DNA of 64,000 nucleotides from Deinandra increscens subsp. villosa (Eukaryota > Streptophyta > Magnoliopsida > Asterales > Asteraceae), in the NCBI GenBank assembly GCA_039602395.1, contig JBCNJP010000007.1, positions 125,290,952 through 125,354,951 of the forward strand, in the 5' to 3' direction. A model generated the notes under the pieces. It ran no database searches and had not been told where the DNA came from. It was given only the letters and a program-made list of their open reading frames with translations. The position numbers and the translations under genes were made by a program. Every line of letters starts with the position of its first letter. The first letter of the stretch is position 1. Shown here piece by piece: positions 34,136 through 46,097 of this stretch.

Positions 34136-35636
34136 TTAATTCCCAATAGGCCCAATAAGACATGGAGCCAGTGTTGGGCTGCTATGTTCACCATCAGTTT
34201 GATCTGGGCTATTTGACTTTTTCCTTCTTCTTTTTTTCGACTCTTGGGCCTTCTCCAGGATTGGGCTACCTGTGGCACATGGATCAGGCCCATTAGGGAT
34301 ATGAGTCCAGCTTCCATTTGCGCCAGTGCAGTACCCAAGGTCGGCGCATTGGAAGCCGATACCACCAATCACCAGGCACTCCCATGGTTTTCCGAGGCAC
34401 GACTCTTGGGCGGCTGCCATTATTGCCTGGAGGCGCCGGTTGGACTGCCGCGCGTCTGTGTTCCCACGCGTCGCCTGTGTAGCATCCACCAAGCCTCTCA
34501 CCGGAAATAGGTACCACTGCCAGGCAGAGCGAAATTCGGGGCCCATCTCACGTGCCTTTTCTTCCACCCTGCAACTAAATCTCTTTCCCCACCAATCAAT
34601 CAGTTACGCATTCTGATATTCATCTCCATCTTGTCCGAGATAATCCCAACCGAACCGCAGGCCAGATTTTTGTCTTCGATGAACACGCCATGGATTCCAC
34701 TCACCACCCTACCAAATAGGCCGCCTATCTTGTTAAATAGTTCTTTGCTCCAACAGAAGAGGTGGAATCCCTTCAATACTCCAAGCAAGGCTAACTTTTC
34801 GAATAAGAACGGTTGCCCTCTCCCATTTAACAAGCTTACTGAAAAAGTATCTTGCCACCCTGAGGAATCACCCAGAACACTGCATGGCTTCCTCTTGGGA
34901 CGGGAAGATGAGTCAGCACCTGGACTGCCACCAACATATCTCACCTCGCAACTTGCCGTAGCGTTTCTCCAAGAATCTGGGTATGTTCATCCAAGAGCAT
35001 GGAGGTCTCTTGGCCCAACCCCATAGAGAGGCCTGCCTCTCAAGCTTCGCAAAAGCAGGAAGCATCCTTGCGACATCAAACTTAACCACCTTCTCTACCA
35101 TCTTAACAACGGACTGACCTCCTCCGACAGCTGCTGCATACGAGAACCCGTCTCTCACCTGTCTGGAGGTATTGCCATTCAAAGCAGGAACGCTCCTGTT
35201 TGGGATAGCAGCAGGCTGACCCTGGTGGTTGACGGGGGTTCTTATCACGATCGAACCTTTCGAGGTTGACTGATAGTTTCATGTGGCCAATCTTTATGTT
35301 ATTAAGATTGGATTCAAGAACCTCTTTGTTGTCAACCCTAGCGTATTTAACGAATCCGAACCTTTCCCTCATGTTGTTCATCCTCCGTGATATGAATACA
35401 TCGTGCACAATCCCGTATTCCTTGAACACCTCCTTCAAATCCTCCACTGAAGCGTCATTCGGGAAGTTGGTGACGTAGTATGATGTCAAAGACCCGCTGG
35501 AATGTTTCTGATATCTATGGTGATTGAAGTTGTTCCCACGTCTCCTAAATCTAGCGTCTTCCCATCCCCCTCCCGGATCTTCGTTTCCACCTTCTCTTAC
35601 TTGGTTTCTCTCTCTTGTGTTCTCTCTCCATTTCAA
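34136..35636 (-). pseudogene. LINE ORF1 with N-terminal RRM, frameshifted
   Basis: Starts at 35636 (MKWRENTRERNQVREGGNED). An RNA-recognition motif follows, with RNP2-like YYVTNFPNDA and RNP1-like RFGFVKYARV (about 35480-35330). The rest is spread over shifted frames at 34913-35248, 34600-34944 (LFGRVVSGIHGVFIEDKNLA, typical of plant LINE ORF1 after the RRM) and 34136-34567. It would bind element RNA in an RNP; this copy is not translatable as one protein. Confidence 0.88.
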
Positions 35637-35649
35637 ATGGTAAATCGAC

Positions 35650-35698
35650 TTAATGTCTCTGTTAATGATCCAAATTTACCGTTAAAAAAGAGTGATTA
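35650..35698 (+). repeat. right half of the SINE-like 3' end, with A-rich tail
   Basis: After the LINE TSD, TTAATGATCCAAATTTACCG and a short A-run match the repeat tail at about 46073-46097 (AATCCAAATATGCCGTTGAA). This shows the LINE landed inside an older SINE-like insertion. Confidence 0.6.
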
Positions 35699-36351
35699 AA
35701 ACATCAAACTTCAATTACCAAAAGTTTTATAAATATTTTTTTTTCAAATATTAAGTTAATGTCATAAGTGAGGGGAGGGAGCCCTCACGGCTTCGGCTTG
35801 GTGACATGGGTGGTTTAGACCAATCGGGAATCCACCCCCCCCCCCTCGCACACGTGCAAGAATCGGTTTCACCCAGGCAAACTGGCTCCCAAGTTCCAAC
35901 CCCACAACGTCTATATCATTCAAACCAATCTTAATCCCTTTCCACTATTATTCAACCGACATGCTCGATCATGTCGAAATATCGTGATATGAGGTTGAAG
36001 GTTGCAAGAATCAACACCGTATACAACAAATCCAACTATCGGAAGACCAAGATGAGGCATTAAGTGAAACACTTATCGAATATTTTCACGTACACTTATG
36101 ACAATGATTTCAATTATGTTGTAGTTTGAAGTATTTTAAAAAAAAACTAAACTATCCGCACATTTAAAATTCGTAGTTGTATTTTTTTTAAAAATTTAAA
36201 TCGTTTATTTTTAGTTTGTTAGGTTGTTTTTCTATTTTTATATTTAGTTTGTATTTTTTTATAATAAATGTTGTCATTATTTTTAATTTTAAATAATGTG
36301 ACTTTGATATGAATGAAAGAGTTTATGGGAAGCAAGGCGAGTGATGTTTTT
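35699..36351. other. AT-rich intergenic stretch
   Basis: No gene seen. A poly-C run lies at about 35837-35848. The rest is low-complexity A/T sequence. Confidence 0.4.
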
Positions 36352-37041
36352 TTAGGCACGATAAACGAACCGAACATTTAGTGAATAGTTCGTGAATCGT
36401 TCGGCTAGAAGTTCGTTTATGTTTGTTTATTTAATAAATGAACGAACATGAGCATAATTTCCTGTTCATTTAATTTAATAAATAAACATGAACACATGTC
36501 TCGTTCGTTCATTTATGTTCGTGAACGTTCGTTTATTTGTTTTCGTGTATCTCCGTTTATTTATATGTTTGTTCATTTAAGTATGCTTAATTTTATTAAT
36601 AGATAAATTATTTATGAATTATAATTAGCTCAACACAATTTTTTTAGGATTTCACACTTTCACCAAGTCATTTGTACAATTACTTTACTTTTTGTGTTCA
36701 CTACGGCACTACCATTTTTTAGGATCTGAAATCATTTTGTATAGTCACTTTACTCTTTATCATCATCATGTGTTAGATTTGTTTATTTGTTTACATGTAT
36801 GTCATTCGTTTAAGTTTGTCTTCTTTAAATTTGTGTTTGTTATGTTCTTCTACATTTGTATTAGTTTACGTTCATGAACTGTTTGTTTAGTCTTTAACGA
36901 ATGAATATGAACATATTTTTTTTAATAAACGAACACGAACATAAAAATATGTGTTCAACTAATATTCGTGTTTGATTAAAGTTAAATAAACAAACCCAAA
37001 TATAACTATATCCATGTTCATTCGGTTAGTTTAGTGACATA
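36352..37041. mobile_element. degenerate hAT-like element rich in GTTCGTTTATG motifs
   Basis: The left end TTAGGCACGATAAACGAACC resembles the reverse complement of the right end (TTATGTCACTAAACTAACCG). The flanks ATGTTTTT (36344-36351) and ATGTTTTA (37042-37049) could be a decayed 8-bp duplication. The interior repeats GAACG/CGTTC-type motifs as in other plant hAT non-autonomous elements. The ends are not symmetric to the base, so this is tentative. Confidence 0.4.
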
Positions 37042-37601
37042 ATGTTTTACTTGTTTTTACTCGCCTGTCCCCCACCTTTAAAGTCGAGTGGGTTATATGG
37101 CAATTATTCAATATGGTCAAAATTCGAAGTGCTAAAGTATTGTGGTAAATTTATTAAATAAGAAAAAGGAGTATCCTCTCCATCATGTTACCTCTTCAAA
37201 GAAAAGAAAAAACATGCTAAACTTCAAGGCACAAAACTTTAATGGTCAAATAAAACATATAAGCCAATGAATCATAGTCACATTGGCCGTTGATGTGACT
37301 ACCTTAAAGACATTAACATTAAGATATTAAAATTAAGATGAGGATGAGTCAAGTCTCGCATGAATAACAAAAATAAGGGTTTCAGATTAGTTCACTAAGT
37401 TATTTCACATATATTGGGTTTTGGCCAGATGATTATCTTTAGGTCTTGTGCTTAAAAAAATGAATATGATCGTGCTACCAATAACCCGTCACTAATCCAA
37501 TTTACCATTAAAAAGTTATAAGAATATAAAGCGTACTATTAATAATTACTTATATGTACAAAATATAAAGCATTACTTTGTCTTTTTCTGTGTTTTTGTC
37601 T

Positions 37602-37606
<5 letters not shown>

Positions 37607-37643
<37 letters not shown>

Positions 37644-37666
37644 GTTATTATTATCATTATTATTAA

Positions 37667-37698
<32 letters not shown>
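37607..37698 (+). repeat. (TTA)n microsatellite
   Basis: About 90 bp of ATT/TTA trinucleotide repeat with a few interruptions. Confidence 0.9.
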
Positions 37699-37701
<3 letters not shown>

Positions 37702-37916
37702 TTTAGTTTTTTTTACTTTTTTTACATTGCGTTATAGAAATACAATTGTTTTGTATATATATGTTATCCTCACGACAATACGTCTATAGTAAAATATAGT
37801 AGTCATAACAAGGTTATAAATGTATATATTATTAATATTGATAATAATTTAAGTGATGCAAAAATGATATGGATGAGATAGCAAAGACTAAGGAGTGAGA
37901 GAATTGAGGCTTAGGT

Positions 37917-38110
37917 TTTTTTGAACGGTCATTCATTAAAAAAAACTAGCAAGAAGCTAGAGTACAACAATATAGAATCATAAAAAACAAAATAAAAAAA
38001 AACCTTTGGAACAAAACCAAAGAAACACCAAAGTTTTACATTGCCATGAATAGAAAGTGCTACCAAACTCCATGAAGATTCTTTCATACCTTGAACTTCA
38101 AAACTTTACA
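37917..38110 (-). mobile_element. 5'-truncated LINE 3' end (tentative)
   Basis: The plus strand TTTTTTTGAACGGTCATTCA followed by CTAGCAAGAAGCTAG is organised like the 3' end of the LINE at 30331 (T-run, then GAACGGCTCATTTCAATAAA). It may be a short truncated copy in the same orientation. The right boundary is uncertain. Confidence 0.35.
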
Positions 38111-38501
38111 CCCTACCATGATTTAAGACGTCTCATGCCTCTAGAGCCCTAATGGTTAAGGGCTACCTTCCTGACAACAAAAATAAATCACCTCTGATGA
38201 GATTTTTGAAATTTAAAAGATAACACTTAGAAATAATGAATTATGAGTCGCAACCTTATTATCATCACGGCTTTTAGATGACTACAATAATTATCATTTA
38301 CCATAACAATAACAATAACTTAATCATTATTATTTCTCTTCAATTCTTGATCAAATAAAAACTAACGCCTAAAAATATAAATGTGGGTGTTACAATTTTT
38401 TTTTTTAAATTAACAAACTTAACTTATAAGATTCAATGTGTTGTCCCATTCTATCATCAATATTTATAGGTACAAGACTTATCAATACATCCATAAATTA
38501 T

Positions 38502-40809
38502 TGTAACACCCACCCATCTATAAGGTCCATTAAAATAAATAAAAGGACGTCACATAAAATTTTTCTTAATATAACGGACGGTTTGCATAATAAAAACCCT
38601 TTTTACGTTTCAAAATATTCAAGTTCGATAACATCACTTACAAAAATCAGAGTACACAGTTATAATCATACTAGCCATAACTAACTAGGTATATGTCCCA
38701 ATAACATAAGGTGATGTTCGGTTCTTCAATCCCAAGCTCAATCCCGACCCGTCCATGCTTCAACTATCACCTGCCATCAATCACTAGTAACGTGTTAGCA
38801 AATAATGGCCTATTAATAAGTATGCCACCCTTGTTGCATTTACTAAACAAAACAATTGAAAAATCCGTAATCACTTAGGTAGGCGTATTGCCTAGAACTT
38901 CCTTAGTGTTAGGCGATACACCTACTGTAGCAAGCGTATCGCTTGTTTTATGTCTTCCTCCAAGCGATACACTTGGAACGGAAGTTATAGGGTTCAGCTT
39001 GTTTTTCCCCTGTTTTCATACTTAGCCAAATATATGCAAAATTTCCAGATTTTTTCCTGCTTCACTTCTTTAATCAAATTAACAACCATGATTACTCGCT
39101 TATCATAAATCTAATCTATGGGTCGAACAGTTGAGTTTATGATTAGCGTATCTCACCCCGTTTGACCCGTTTCAGCAAGATAATGTAAATATGTGTAACC
39201 TTGTATTCACCCCAAGGTGCATGCTTGGAATTGTATTAATTTACAATCCCATCTCTTACCCGTAGGTCATCCTTATTGGATCATAGATCCCATCTCTTAC
39301 CCAAACAGGTCATTTTCTTTCTTTTACCCAAATGGGTGAATTTTCACAACATTATTTGTTCATTTCGTTACAGGATGGTTAGCCCAATCCACCTTCTATA
39401 ATGATCATGAATTCTAACATTTAAAGTAACAAGCATGGCATTACCTACTTATGTATGAATACCTATATTTAGGCATACATAGTCTAAGCAAATCTTACGT
39501 TAGCTTGGTAGTTTAAGCTTTAGCTTTCCCGCTTCGATGGGAGTTTGAGCCTTCACCTGTTTCACCTACATTATCATGGTTGTTAGATTAACCACGAAGG
39601 TTCACATACACAACCTATCTCTAGTATACACACAAATTTCATGTCAAGTGCTAACACACCTGACTCCATTCTTCCATATCAACATTTTGTTGCATACATT
39701 TTAGACTTTATTCAATCTAATCATGTCTTTGACATTATTACATCCTACATACATAATTTGTATCCCCCCCCCCCCCAACATGGTACATCAAATTGAGCAA
39801 TAAAAATCTCATGAAAGTTTCAGAAATTTTCACCTAGGCATTTTATCAAACACCTAGAGTACATAATTTGAATTTTAACTAACATATAATATTCCACTAT
39901 CCCATCCTTGATCTCATGAGTGCCAATTCCACACATTTTATGAAAATTAACACTTCAAACACAAAATTCATACCTCATATGATCTAAACATCCAAACCCA
40001 ACCTCCCTCCCTTCAAGATTTCAATTTCAATGTGATGGGTTTTAACACCCACCCCCCCTCCCCCCATCCCAACACAACTAGCTAGAAAACACACAATTTG
40101 AAACATGCAATGTGAAACTATGCTTAATCCATGTATATTTGAAACACAAAATTTATCAACAAAGATTACTTACTTGTTGAAACACAAAATTTATCAACAA
40201 AATTTATCAACAAGATTTCAATTTCAATGTGATGGGTTTGAAACACAAAATTTGAAACACACATAACTGATTTTCCATGCTAATTGCACCTCTAGGTGAT
40301 GTTCATCCTTTCATTTATCAACAAAGATTACTTACTTGTTGAGGAGACCTAGAAAGTGATGAGAATTTCGTAGTCTACACCCTTCCCTTAACACGAATTT
40401 CAGTTCTCTACACTGATTTCGCACTCTTGCACACCCAATCTGATGATATGAACACAAGAGCTTGTTTCCCCCTCCTTCTTCTCTCCCTGGTTCGCGACCT
40501 AAGCGCTGGAAATTACCCAACTTTTGATTTAATCCCCAAGTTACATATTCAGCCCCTCCCTTTTACTAGTTAACCCATTTCGTACCTAACTTTCATATTT
40601 ACCCATTAAACCTCCAACTTTCTAGTAGATAAATTACTAGTCACTAAACATAACTTAGTAACTAATTTGTTACTTTAATAAACCCGTTCGGGATGTGTAT
40701 GCTAACTACACATACCTGACCCTTCCGCTAACTACACATACCCGACCCTTCCCGCAATATACCAGATAAAATATATTAAAAATCACATAAAAGAATTCAG
40801 GATGTTACA
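38502..40809. mobile_element. solo LTR (2.3 kb) with 5-bp TSD ATTAT
   Basis: TGTAACACCC...GGATGTTACA ends, with a perfect ATTAT duplication at 38497-38501 and 40810-40814. No interior. Inside are an AAGATTACTTACTTGTTG duplication (about 40163 and 40325) and a poly-C run at about 39766-39778. It splits one repeat of the copia remnant, so it is younger than that remnant. The orientation is not certain because the ends are nearly palindromic. Confidence 0.85.
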
Positions 40810-40882
40810 ATTATATAAGATTTACATAATAAACATCTAGTCTAATATACCCCATCAGTCTAAGAAGGAGGGTCAAGATTGC

Positions 40883-41721
40883 TTAGACTGGACCGAAAAT
40901 AAAAAATAGAGCCCGTGGTTGTCCTTTAGTGAAGATATCATCTAGCTGATAACGTGAAGTAACATGAAGAACTCGAACATTGCCCTTTTTAACATGATCT
41001 CGTACTAAATAGATATCCATCTCGATGTGTTTATTGCGGTAATATTGAATGGGGTTTCCGGACATGTAAATAGCACTAACATTATCGCAATAGACAAGAG
41101 AAGTCTGTTTGGGAGGTCCACCCAACTCAAGAAGGAGGTTGTGAAGTCAACATATCTCTCAACTACATGTGTTACACCTCTGTACGTTGCCTCGGTACTA
41201 GAACATGAAATTGTTGTTTGACGTTTGGATGACCAATCTAAAACATAATCAACATTTGTTAGATACACATTTTATTGAGATGACATTGTTGTTTGACGTT
41301 TGCGGTGCATGTAGACCCCCATTCGTAAAGTACCCTTGATGTATCGAAGAATACGTTTTAGGGAATGTAAATAAGAAGTCCCAGGGGCATGCATATGCAT
41401 ACAAATATGTTGGACTGAATAAGAGATATCAGGGAGGGTAAAGTTGAGGTACTAGAGAGACTCGACAAAACTATGATAGGTGGTAGGATTATCGATCAAG
41501 TCACCAAAAGTAGCACTCAACTTACCAGCTGTATCAACTCGTGTCGGGATTGGGTTGTAATCCATCATTTTGGCTCGGGTAAGAATATCATATGCATACG
41601 TCTGCTGAGATAAGAAGAACCCGCTGGAGTCACAGGTGACAAAGATGCCAACAAAATATCGGAGAGAACCGAGGCCCCTCATCGCAAATTTATAGGCTTC
41701 AATGTGTTGTCTCGTTCTCAT
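40883..41721 (-). pseudogene. copia reverse transcriptase C-terminus and RNase H, frameshifted
   Basis: On the minus strand: FAMRGLGSLRYFVGIFVT and SQQTYAYDILTRAKM (41690-41560), the connection region, then DYVLDWSSKRQTTISCSSTE (RNase H start, about 41240). SLVYCDNVSAIYMSGNPI with the catalytic Asp and NKHIEMDIYLVRDHVKKGNV follow (41100-40980), then QLDDIFTKGQP. Frames change near 41260-41450 and 41100. The RT Y-DD box is absent because the element starts downstream of it. Confidence 0.88.
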
Positions 41722-41894
41722 TAGTCACCAATATTTATAGATAAGAAATTTATCAAATACATCTTTAAACTATTTAAGATTTACATAATAAACACCTATT
41801 TTAATATTAAGACATCCATCTTGTTACATTTCATTTTTATAAAATTTAAAAATATGTGTATTAACTCTAAAAGTTAAGTATCATAGACCCACCG

Positions 41895-42119
41895 GTGGCC
41901 GTGGGGCGACCTTCATCTTCTCCCTCTACCTGTCAATACAAGCAATTCGGATCACCACAAACCCCTTTCATCCCCATTCCCCTTCACAACCTCCCCAATT
42001 TCACCACTCTTTTCTTCCCTCCATTCAAAACCTCCAAAATTTCAACAAAAAGACTTCAATTCGTAGCCCACAATTCAAAATTCTCCTTCGTCCTTATTCT
42101 TTGCGTGTCACATTCTTGA
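41895..42119 (+). other. short ORF upstream of RhoGDI, plastid-transit-like composition
   Basis: A 74-codon frame that is Ser/Thr/Pro- and Phe-rich and poor in acidic residues. It might be a leftover first exon or merely leader sequence of the RhoGDI transcript. No GT donor in frame was convincing, so no gene is called. Confidence 0.2.
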
Positions 42120-42331
42120 CAATTTCTTCAAGTCACAACGAATTCAACCTTTCCCAAACAACACGCCCCTTTTTCTTTCCCTTCCGTTTTCCACCATTCT
42201 TGACCTTAATCTTTCGAATTACGAAGTGGGTGTTCTTAAAGATTTGACATCCTGTGAAAAAAGTCAAATCTTTGATGTGGGTAAGAGTTGATTAGTGTGT
42301 TTGATGTTGGAGCTGATTGTAGTTCCACAAA

Positions 42332-44081
42332 ATGGGGTTTGAAGAAAATAAAGAAGGGGAGAAAAGTGGATTTGAAGAGAGTGGTGATGAGAAAGAAAAT
42401 CATGGTAATATGAAGAGGGTTGAGAGTGAGTCTTCTTTGTATGAAACAGAGGATGATGGTGAAGATGCAGAAGGTAATGAAATTGAATTGGGTCCTCAAT
42501 GTACCCTCAAGGAACAATTTGAGAAAGATAAGGTATAATTTCTTCCTTGTTTGACACTCAATTTCTATTTCTTGATTTTTTTATAGATTTTTATTTTATT
42601 TTTTTGTTATTTTTAGGATGATGAGAGCTTGAGAAAATGGAAGGAACAACTTCTTGGAAATGTTGATATCAATAATGTTGGAGGTACTTTAATATTTTAG
42701 AATATAAATATGTGAAATTGCTGTAATTCATGTACCAGAATGTGATCACTGGTCAGTATGAATGCATATATAGGCTTGCATTTTAATGGAACTGATCAAT
42801 CCTACAATAGTGTTATGGATTACATAATTGGTCAAACTTGATGTTCAAATTACTGATTTCCTGGTTAGGCCTCAGATTGCATATGATTAAAAAAACTATT
42901 ATTAAACTAATTATCCGAAACAAAAAGACTTATAGCCTAGCAGTATTAAAGATTTGGGTAAATGTGTTTCGGCCTAAATGATGGTTTTGGTCGCATAGTG
43001 AACATTGGTGTAGATTCAGAGGTAGGGTTAGAGTGTGCGTGAGTTCACTGTCTAGGAAAAAACTAATTATCCGAAAACATATAATAAATCGGTTTAAAGG
43101 GTGTAAAACACTTGAAAAGCTGAAATAGTCCGTGTTGTTTGACCCCTTTCTGTTTTACCTTATTTGTCGAAATTTAGCCATTGGATTTATTCTTTACCAC
43201 ATTTCCTATGACTAAAAGTATGGTTTAATTGTACATTTCAGAATCACCTTGAACCAGATGTGAAGATTCTTAGCCTTTCAATAGTATCTCCAGGGCGATT
43301 TGATATAATTCTACCCATACCTGAAAACGGCAAACCCGAAGGCCGTTGGTTTACCCTGAAAGAAGGGTGTCACTACAACCTCAACTTCTCTTTTCAAGTC
43401 AGCCATAACATTGTTGCAGGCCTCAAATACACTAATAGTGTATGGAAAACTGGCGTCAGAGGTAAGTCAACGGGTCGGGTCATGATCCAGTTCGATGCAT
43501 TTGTAATCCATAGGTAACAAATTGTTTATACATTATGTTTGCAGTGTATAACATAAAAGAGATGCTTGGAACGTTTAGTCCACAACTTGAACCGTACACC
43601 TATGAGACCCCTGAAGAAACCACCCCTTCTGGCTATTTCGCGAGAGGCTCGTATTCTGCTAAAAGCAAGGTGATTCTATAATTTCAACTCAAATTTAAAT
43701 AGATTGTATGCATTTTGACTTTTGAAGTCAAACCCAAGACTTTTTGAAGTCAAATTATTTATTTGTCTTTCATATTACCTAATCTTTTGATATGATCTAT
43801 GTTGCTACATTCTAAAAAAAGTATCATCTAGTTCTATAATTATACTCTGTTATTTGTAATGCCTCTTGACTTTTGATGTCAAACTTAAGTGTCTTTTGAC
43901 CTTAGAATGTCAATTGGTTCCTCTAATTTCATTTAACTTATGAAACATGTGTATGTGTGTTGTTCATACCCGATATAAACCCTTTATTTCGGTTTTGCAG
44001 TTTGTCGATGATGACAACAAGTGCTACTTGGAGATCAGCTATTCTTTTGATATCCGAAAGGATTGGGCCAACGCTGAATAG
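42332..44081 (+). CDS. RhoGDI: Rho GDP-dissociation inhibitor (RhoGDI), 5 exons, one-base problem in exon 3
   Basis: RhoGDI extracts prenylated ROP/RAC GTPases from membranes and holds them GDP-bound in the cytosol; in plants it confines ROP activity during tip growth. Exons: 42332-42532, 42617-42683, 43242-43461, 43545-43669, 44001-44081. An acidic Ser/Glu-rich N-terminus (about residues 1-66) precedes the RhoGDI fold: LRKWKEQLLGNVDINNVG, then ILSLSIVSPGRFDIILP, WFTLKEGCHYNLNFSFQV, GLKYTNSVWKTGV, EMLGTFSPQLEPYTYETPEE and FARGSYSAKSKFVDDDNKCY, ending YSFDIRKDWANAE. The exons total 694 nt, one more than a multiple of three. Exon 2 ends in phase 1 but exon 3 starts GAATCACCTTGAACC, which has one base too many for frame. 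A poorer donor at 42677 would restore frame (228 aa). A polyadenylation-like AATAAATAAA is at 44251. Confidence 0.92.
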
Positions 44082-44250
44082 ACAAAAGGCGAATGTTCTT
44101 TCGTAGTATAATGTTAGGAAACCTCAAAAACCTTATAAAAGGTTTGGACTTCTTAGTGTGATACATAGGCAAATTCAATTCTTGCGTTGAATCCATGAGC
44201 TGTTAGCGAAACACATCTTTTTTCGTGTTTCTATGGTTGAATTAATCGTC

Positions 44251-44260
44251 AATAAATAAA
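44251..44260 (+). terminator. polyadenylation signal of the RhoGDI gene
   Basis: AATAAATAAA lies 170 bp after the RhoGDI stop codon. Confidence 0.5.
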
Positions 44261-44425
44261 GAGGGAGATTAAGGTTAGATGTTCCTAATTTTCCCTTTGT
44301 TTGAAGTTTCATTGTCCTTGTTTTCCCTTTTGTATTTATGTTTTTTCAGGTGTGTAATCAAAAGTTGTTATGTTGATTTTTGATATAATAGTGGTCATGG
44401 TTTTGAACTTGTTCCAGTTTTTACT

Positions 44426-44518
44426 TAATGTAGTCTGGTTTAGTAAAGGGCATTTAGCCCAATGATATCATTTAATGTAGTCTGGTTTAATAAAGCACAT
44501 TTAGCCTAATAATATCTT
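44426..44518 (+). repeat. 47-bp tandem duplication
   Basis: AATGTAGTCTGGTTTAGTAA and its following bases recur directly adjacent with a few substitutions (GTAGTCTGGTTTAATAAAG). The event probably arose locally after the RhoGDI 3' end. Confidence 0.7.
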
Positions 44519-44639
44519 GAGGCCCCATGATATCTTAGTGTTTATTAGTGTTTATATGGAATCCCCTTCTAAGTGCTAACTGAATCCAACGTCTAGCCAA
44601 AATGAGGTAAATCGCAAAGGCTGCAATAACTTTAGTAAG

Positions 44640-45060
44640 CTCATACCTTTTTATTGTTAGGTTTCACTAGCTTTCAAGCCAGATAATGACAATGGGCCAC
44701 CACTAACCCAATTAGTATTCTGCATATTATAATTTTAGAGACGATATAAAAATAAGGGTTTTGTCTAAAAACGTTTAAATCACATATATTGTGCCGATTT
44801 ATTGTATTTTATATTTTTTTTACTGGATTTAGAAAGGCTACGGTAACTTGGTAAATGGTAACCACAAACCTTATATTGTTGGGCTTCATTGACCTTCAGT
44901 CTCAAGTCAGATGACATGGGCCACCATTGACCCAATTAGTATGGTGCAATATGATAATTTCAGGTAGATTATCAAATACAAACCGTGTTTTGTTTAAAAA
45001 CGATAAAAATATATATTTTACTGATTTATTATATTAGGTTTATATTTTTCGTACTGGTTT
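44640..45060 (+). repeat. diverged direct duplication of about 200 bp
   Basis: Segments at about 44640-44835 and 44865-45060 share, in order, GGGCCACCA, CCCAATTAGTAT, ATAATTT, a GTTTAAAAACG-like block and TGATTTATTATATT-like sequence. No gene seen. Confidence 0.6.
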
Positions 45061-45100
45061 AAAAAACCAGTTCACTATTGGGTCGTAAGAGTGAACATAA

Positions 45101-45584
45101 GGCTATCCGTAGTGGTTAGGCATATTTCAATCCCCCCTTATATGGTGTAGTGGTAAAACCTATTTCAAGCCCCTCTTCAAACGTGAAATATTTCAAGCCC
45201 CTCAGGCATCGTAGTGGGCTTGAAAACCCACTTTTCGCGCCCCTTGATGCCCTTTCAAGCCCCACACACCACTACCGGGGGGGGGGGGGGGGGGGGGCTA
45301 AGAGCAAAAAAAAGGTGAGGGGCTTGAAATATTTCACGCCCAAGAAGGAGAGAGTTTTAGGGATTATGTAATAATTATGGAGTTTGAAGGGGGCTTTATC
45401 CACTACATCATTTATGTGATCAAGCCCCTTGCCACGTCATTTGCCACATGACGGAAAACGCCCAAGGAATGAGCTTGACTACTAAGGCTAGCCTCACAAT
45501 TTTTTTACTGTTTGCGCCCCACCGTAGTGGGCTAAGGGACGCTAAGGGGCGCTAAAAGGGCATTTCAAGCCCACTATAGATAGC
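45101..45584. mobile_element. Tourist-like MITE (TAA site)
   Basis: The left end GGCTATCCGTAGTGG after TAA pairs with the right end CCACTATAGATAGC(T). The interior repeats TTTCAAGCCCC on both strands and has a G-run at about 45278-45297. The right duplication is CAA in place of TAA. No coding capacity; the ORF at 45150-45371 is spurious. Confidence 0.65.
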
Positions 45585-45959
45585 TCAAAAACCAAAAAAC
45601 TAATCGTAACTGGAATCTGATGGTTCGGTTTTACTATATCTAATAAGCAATGCTTTCAGTTTTGACCAAAACCGATCATTTACAAAAATAAAAAAAACCA
45701 AATGTATTGGTTTCGGTTGGGTTTAAAAACCTAACCGAACCATGCACATCATGATGGGTCGGTTGCGGGCTTGAAAGGATCAGTTACTGATGAGACCGGA
45801 AATTATACTTATTGTCCACATATATCACCAAATACCCGCAGATTGCATGGTTAAAATTGTAAATTGCCACCAATGATCTCTAGCCCAAATGACTAGGAGG
45901 AGGTACCCAAATACATTATAAAGGGGATTGAGTATTTGGGTTTAAGTTACACTTATAAC

Positions 45960-46097
45960 AAAAAATAAATAAATAGGAGTTACAGGTTGGCCAGATGTTT
46001 TCTCACCCATAGTGAGTTTCCTCCTGATGAGGATTGGAGATGATCGGGTGAGTGGTGTAATGTCTCCGTCAGTAATCCAAATATGCCGTTGAAAAAA
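45960..46097 (+). repeat. SINE-like retroposon with A-rich tail
   Basis: GATTGGAGATGATCGGGTGA, GTAATGTCTCCGTCAGTAA and CCAAATATGCCGTTGAAAAA match the repeat split by the LINE at 30286-30331 and 35650-35698. No B box is obvious, so this may be the 3' half of a SINE or a LINE tail. Confidence 0.5.

Larger units (their letters stand above)
30332..35649 (-). mobile_element. L1-type LINE with 14-bp TSD, near full length
   Basis: A minus-strand non-LTR retrotransposon has its A-tail at 30332-30339 (T-run on the plus strand) and its 5' end at 35649. It is flanked by TTAATGTCTCTGTT at 30318-30331 and 35650-35663; a few bases at the left are ambiguous with the tail. It carries ORF1 with an RRM and ORF2 with endonuclease, reverse transcriptase and a C-terminal zinc-binding domain, all broken by frameshifts, in about 5.3 kb. 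Confidence 0.92.
38410..41830 (-). mobile_element. minus-strand copia remnant with short repeats at both ends
   Basis: A similar block lies at both ends: about 38418-38501 plus 40810-40850 on the left (split by the solo LTR) and about 41698-41810 on the right. They share TCAATGTGTTGTC, AATATTTATAG and AAGATTTACATAATAAACA. These are probably the two short LTRs. Between them is only the C-terminal half of RT and RNase H, so gag, protease and integrase were deleted. Exact LTR ends were not resolved. Confidence 0.6.
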
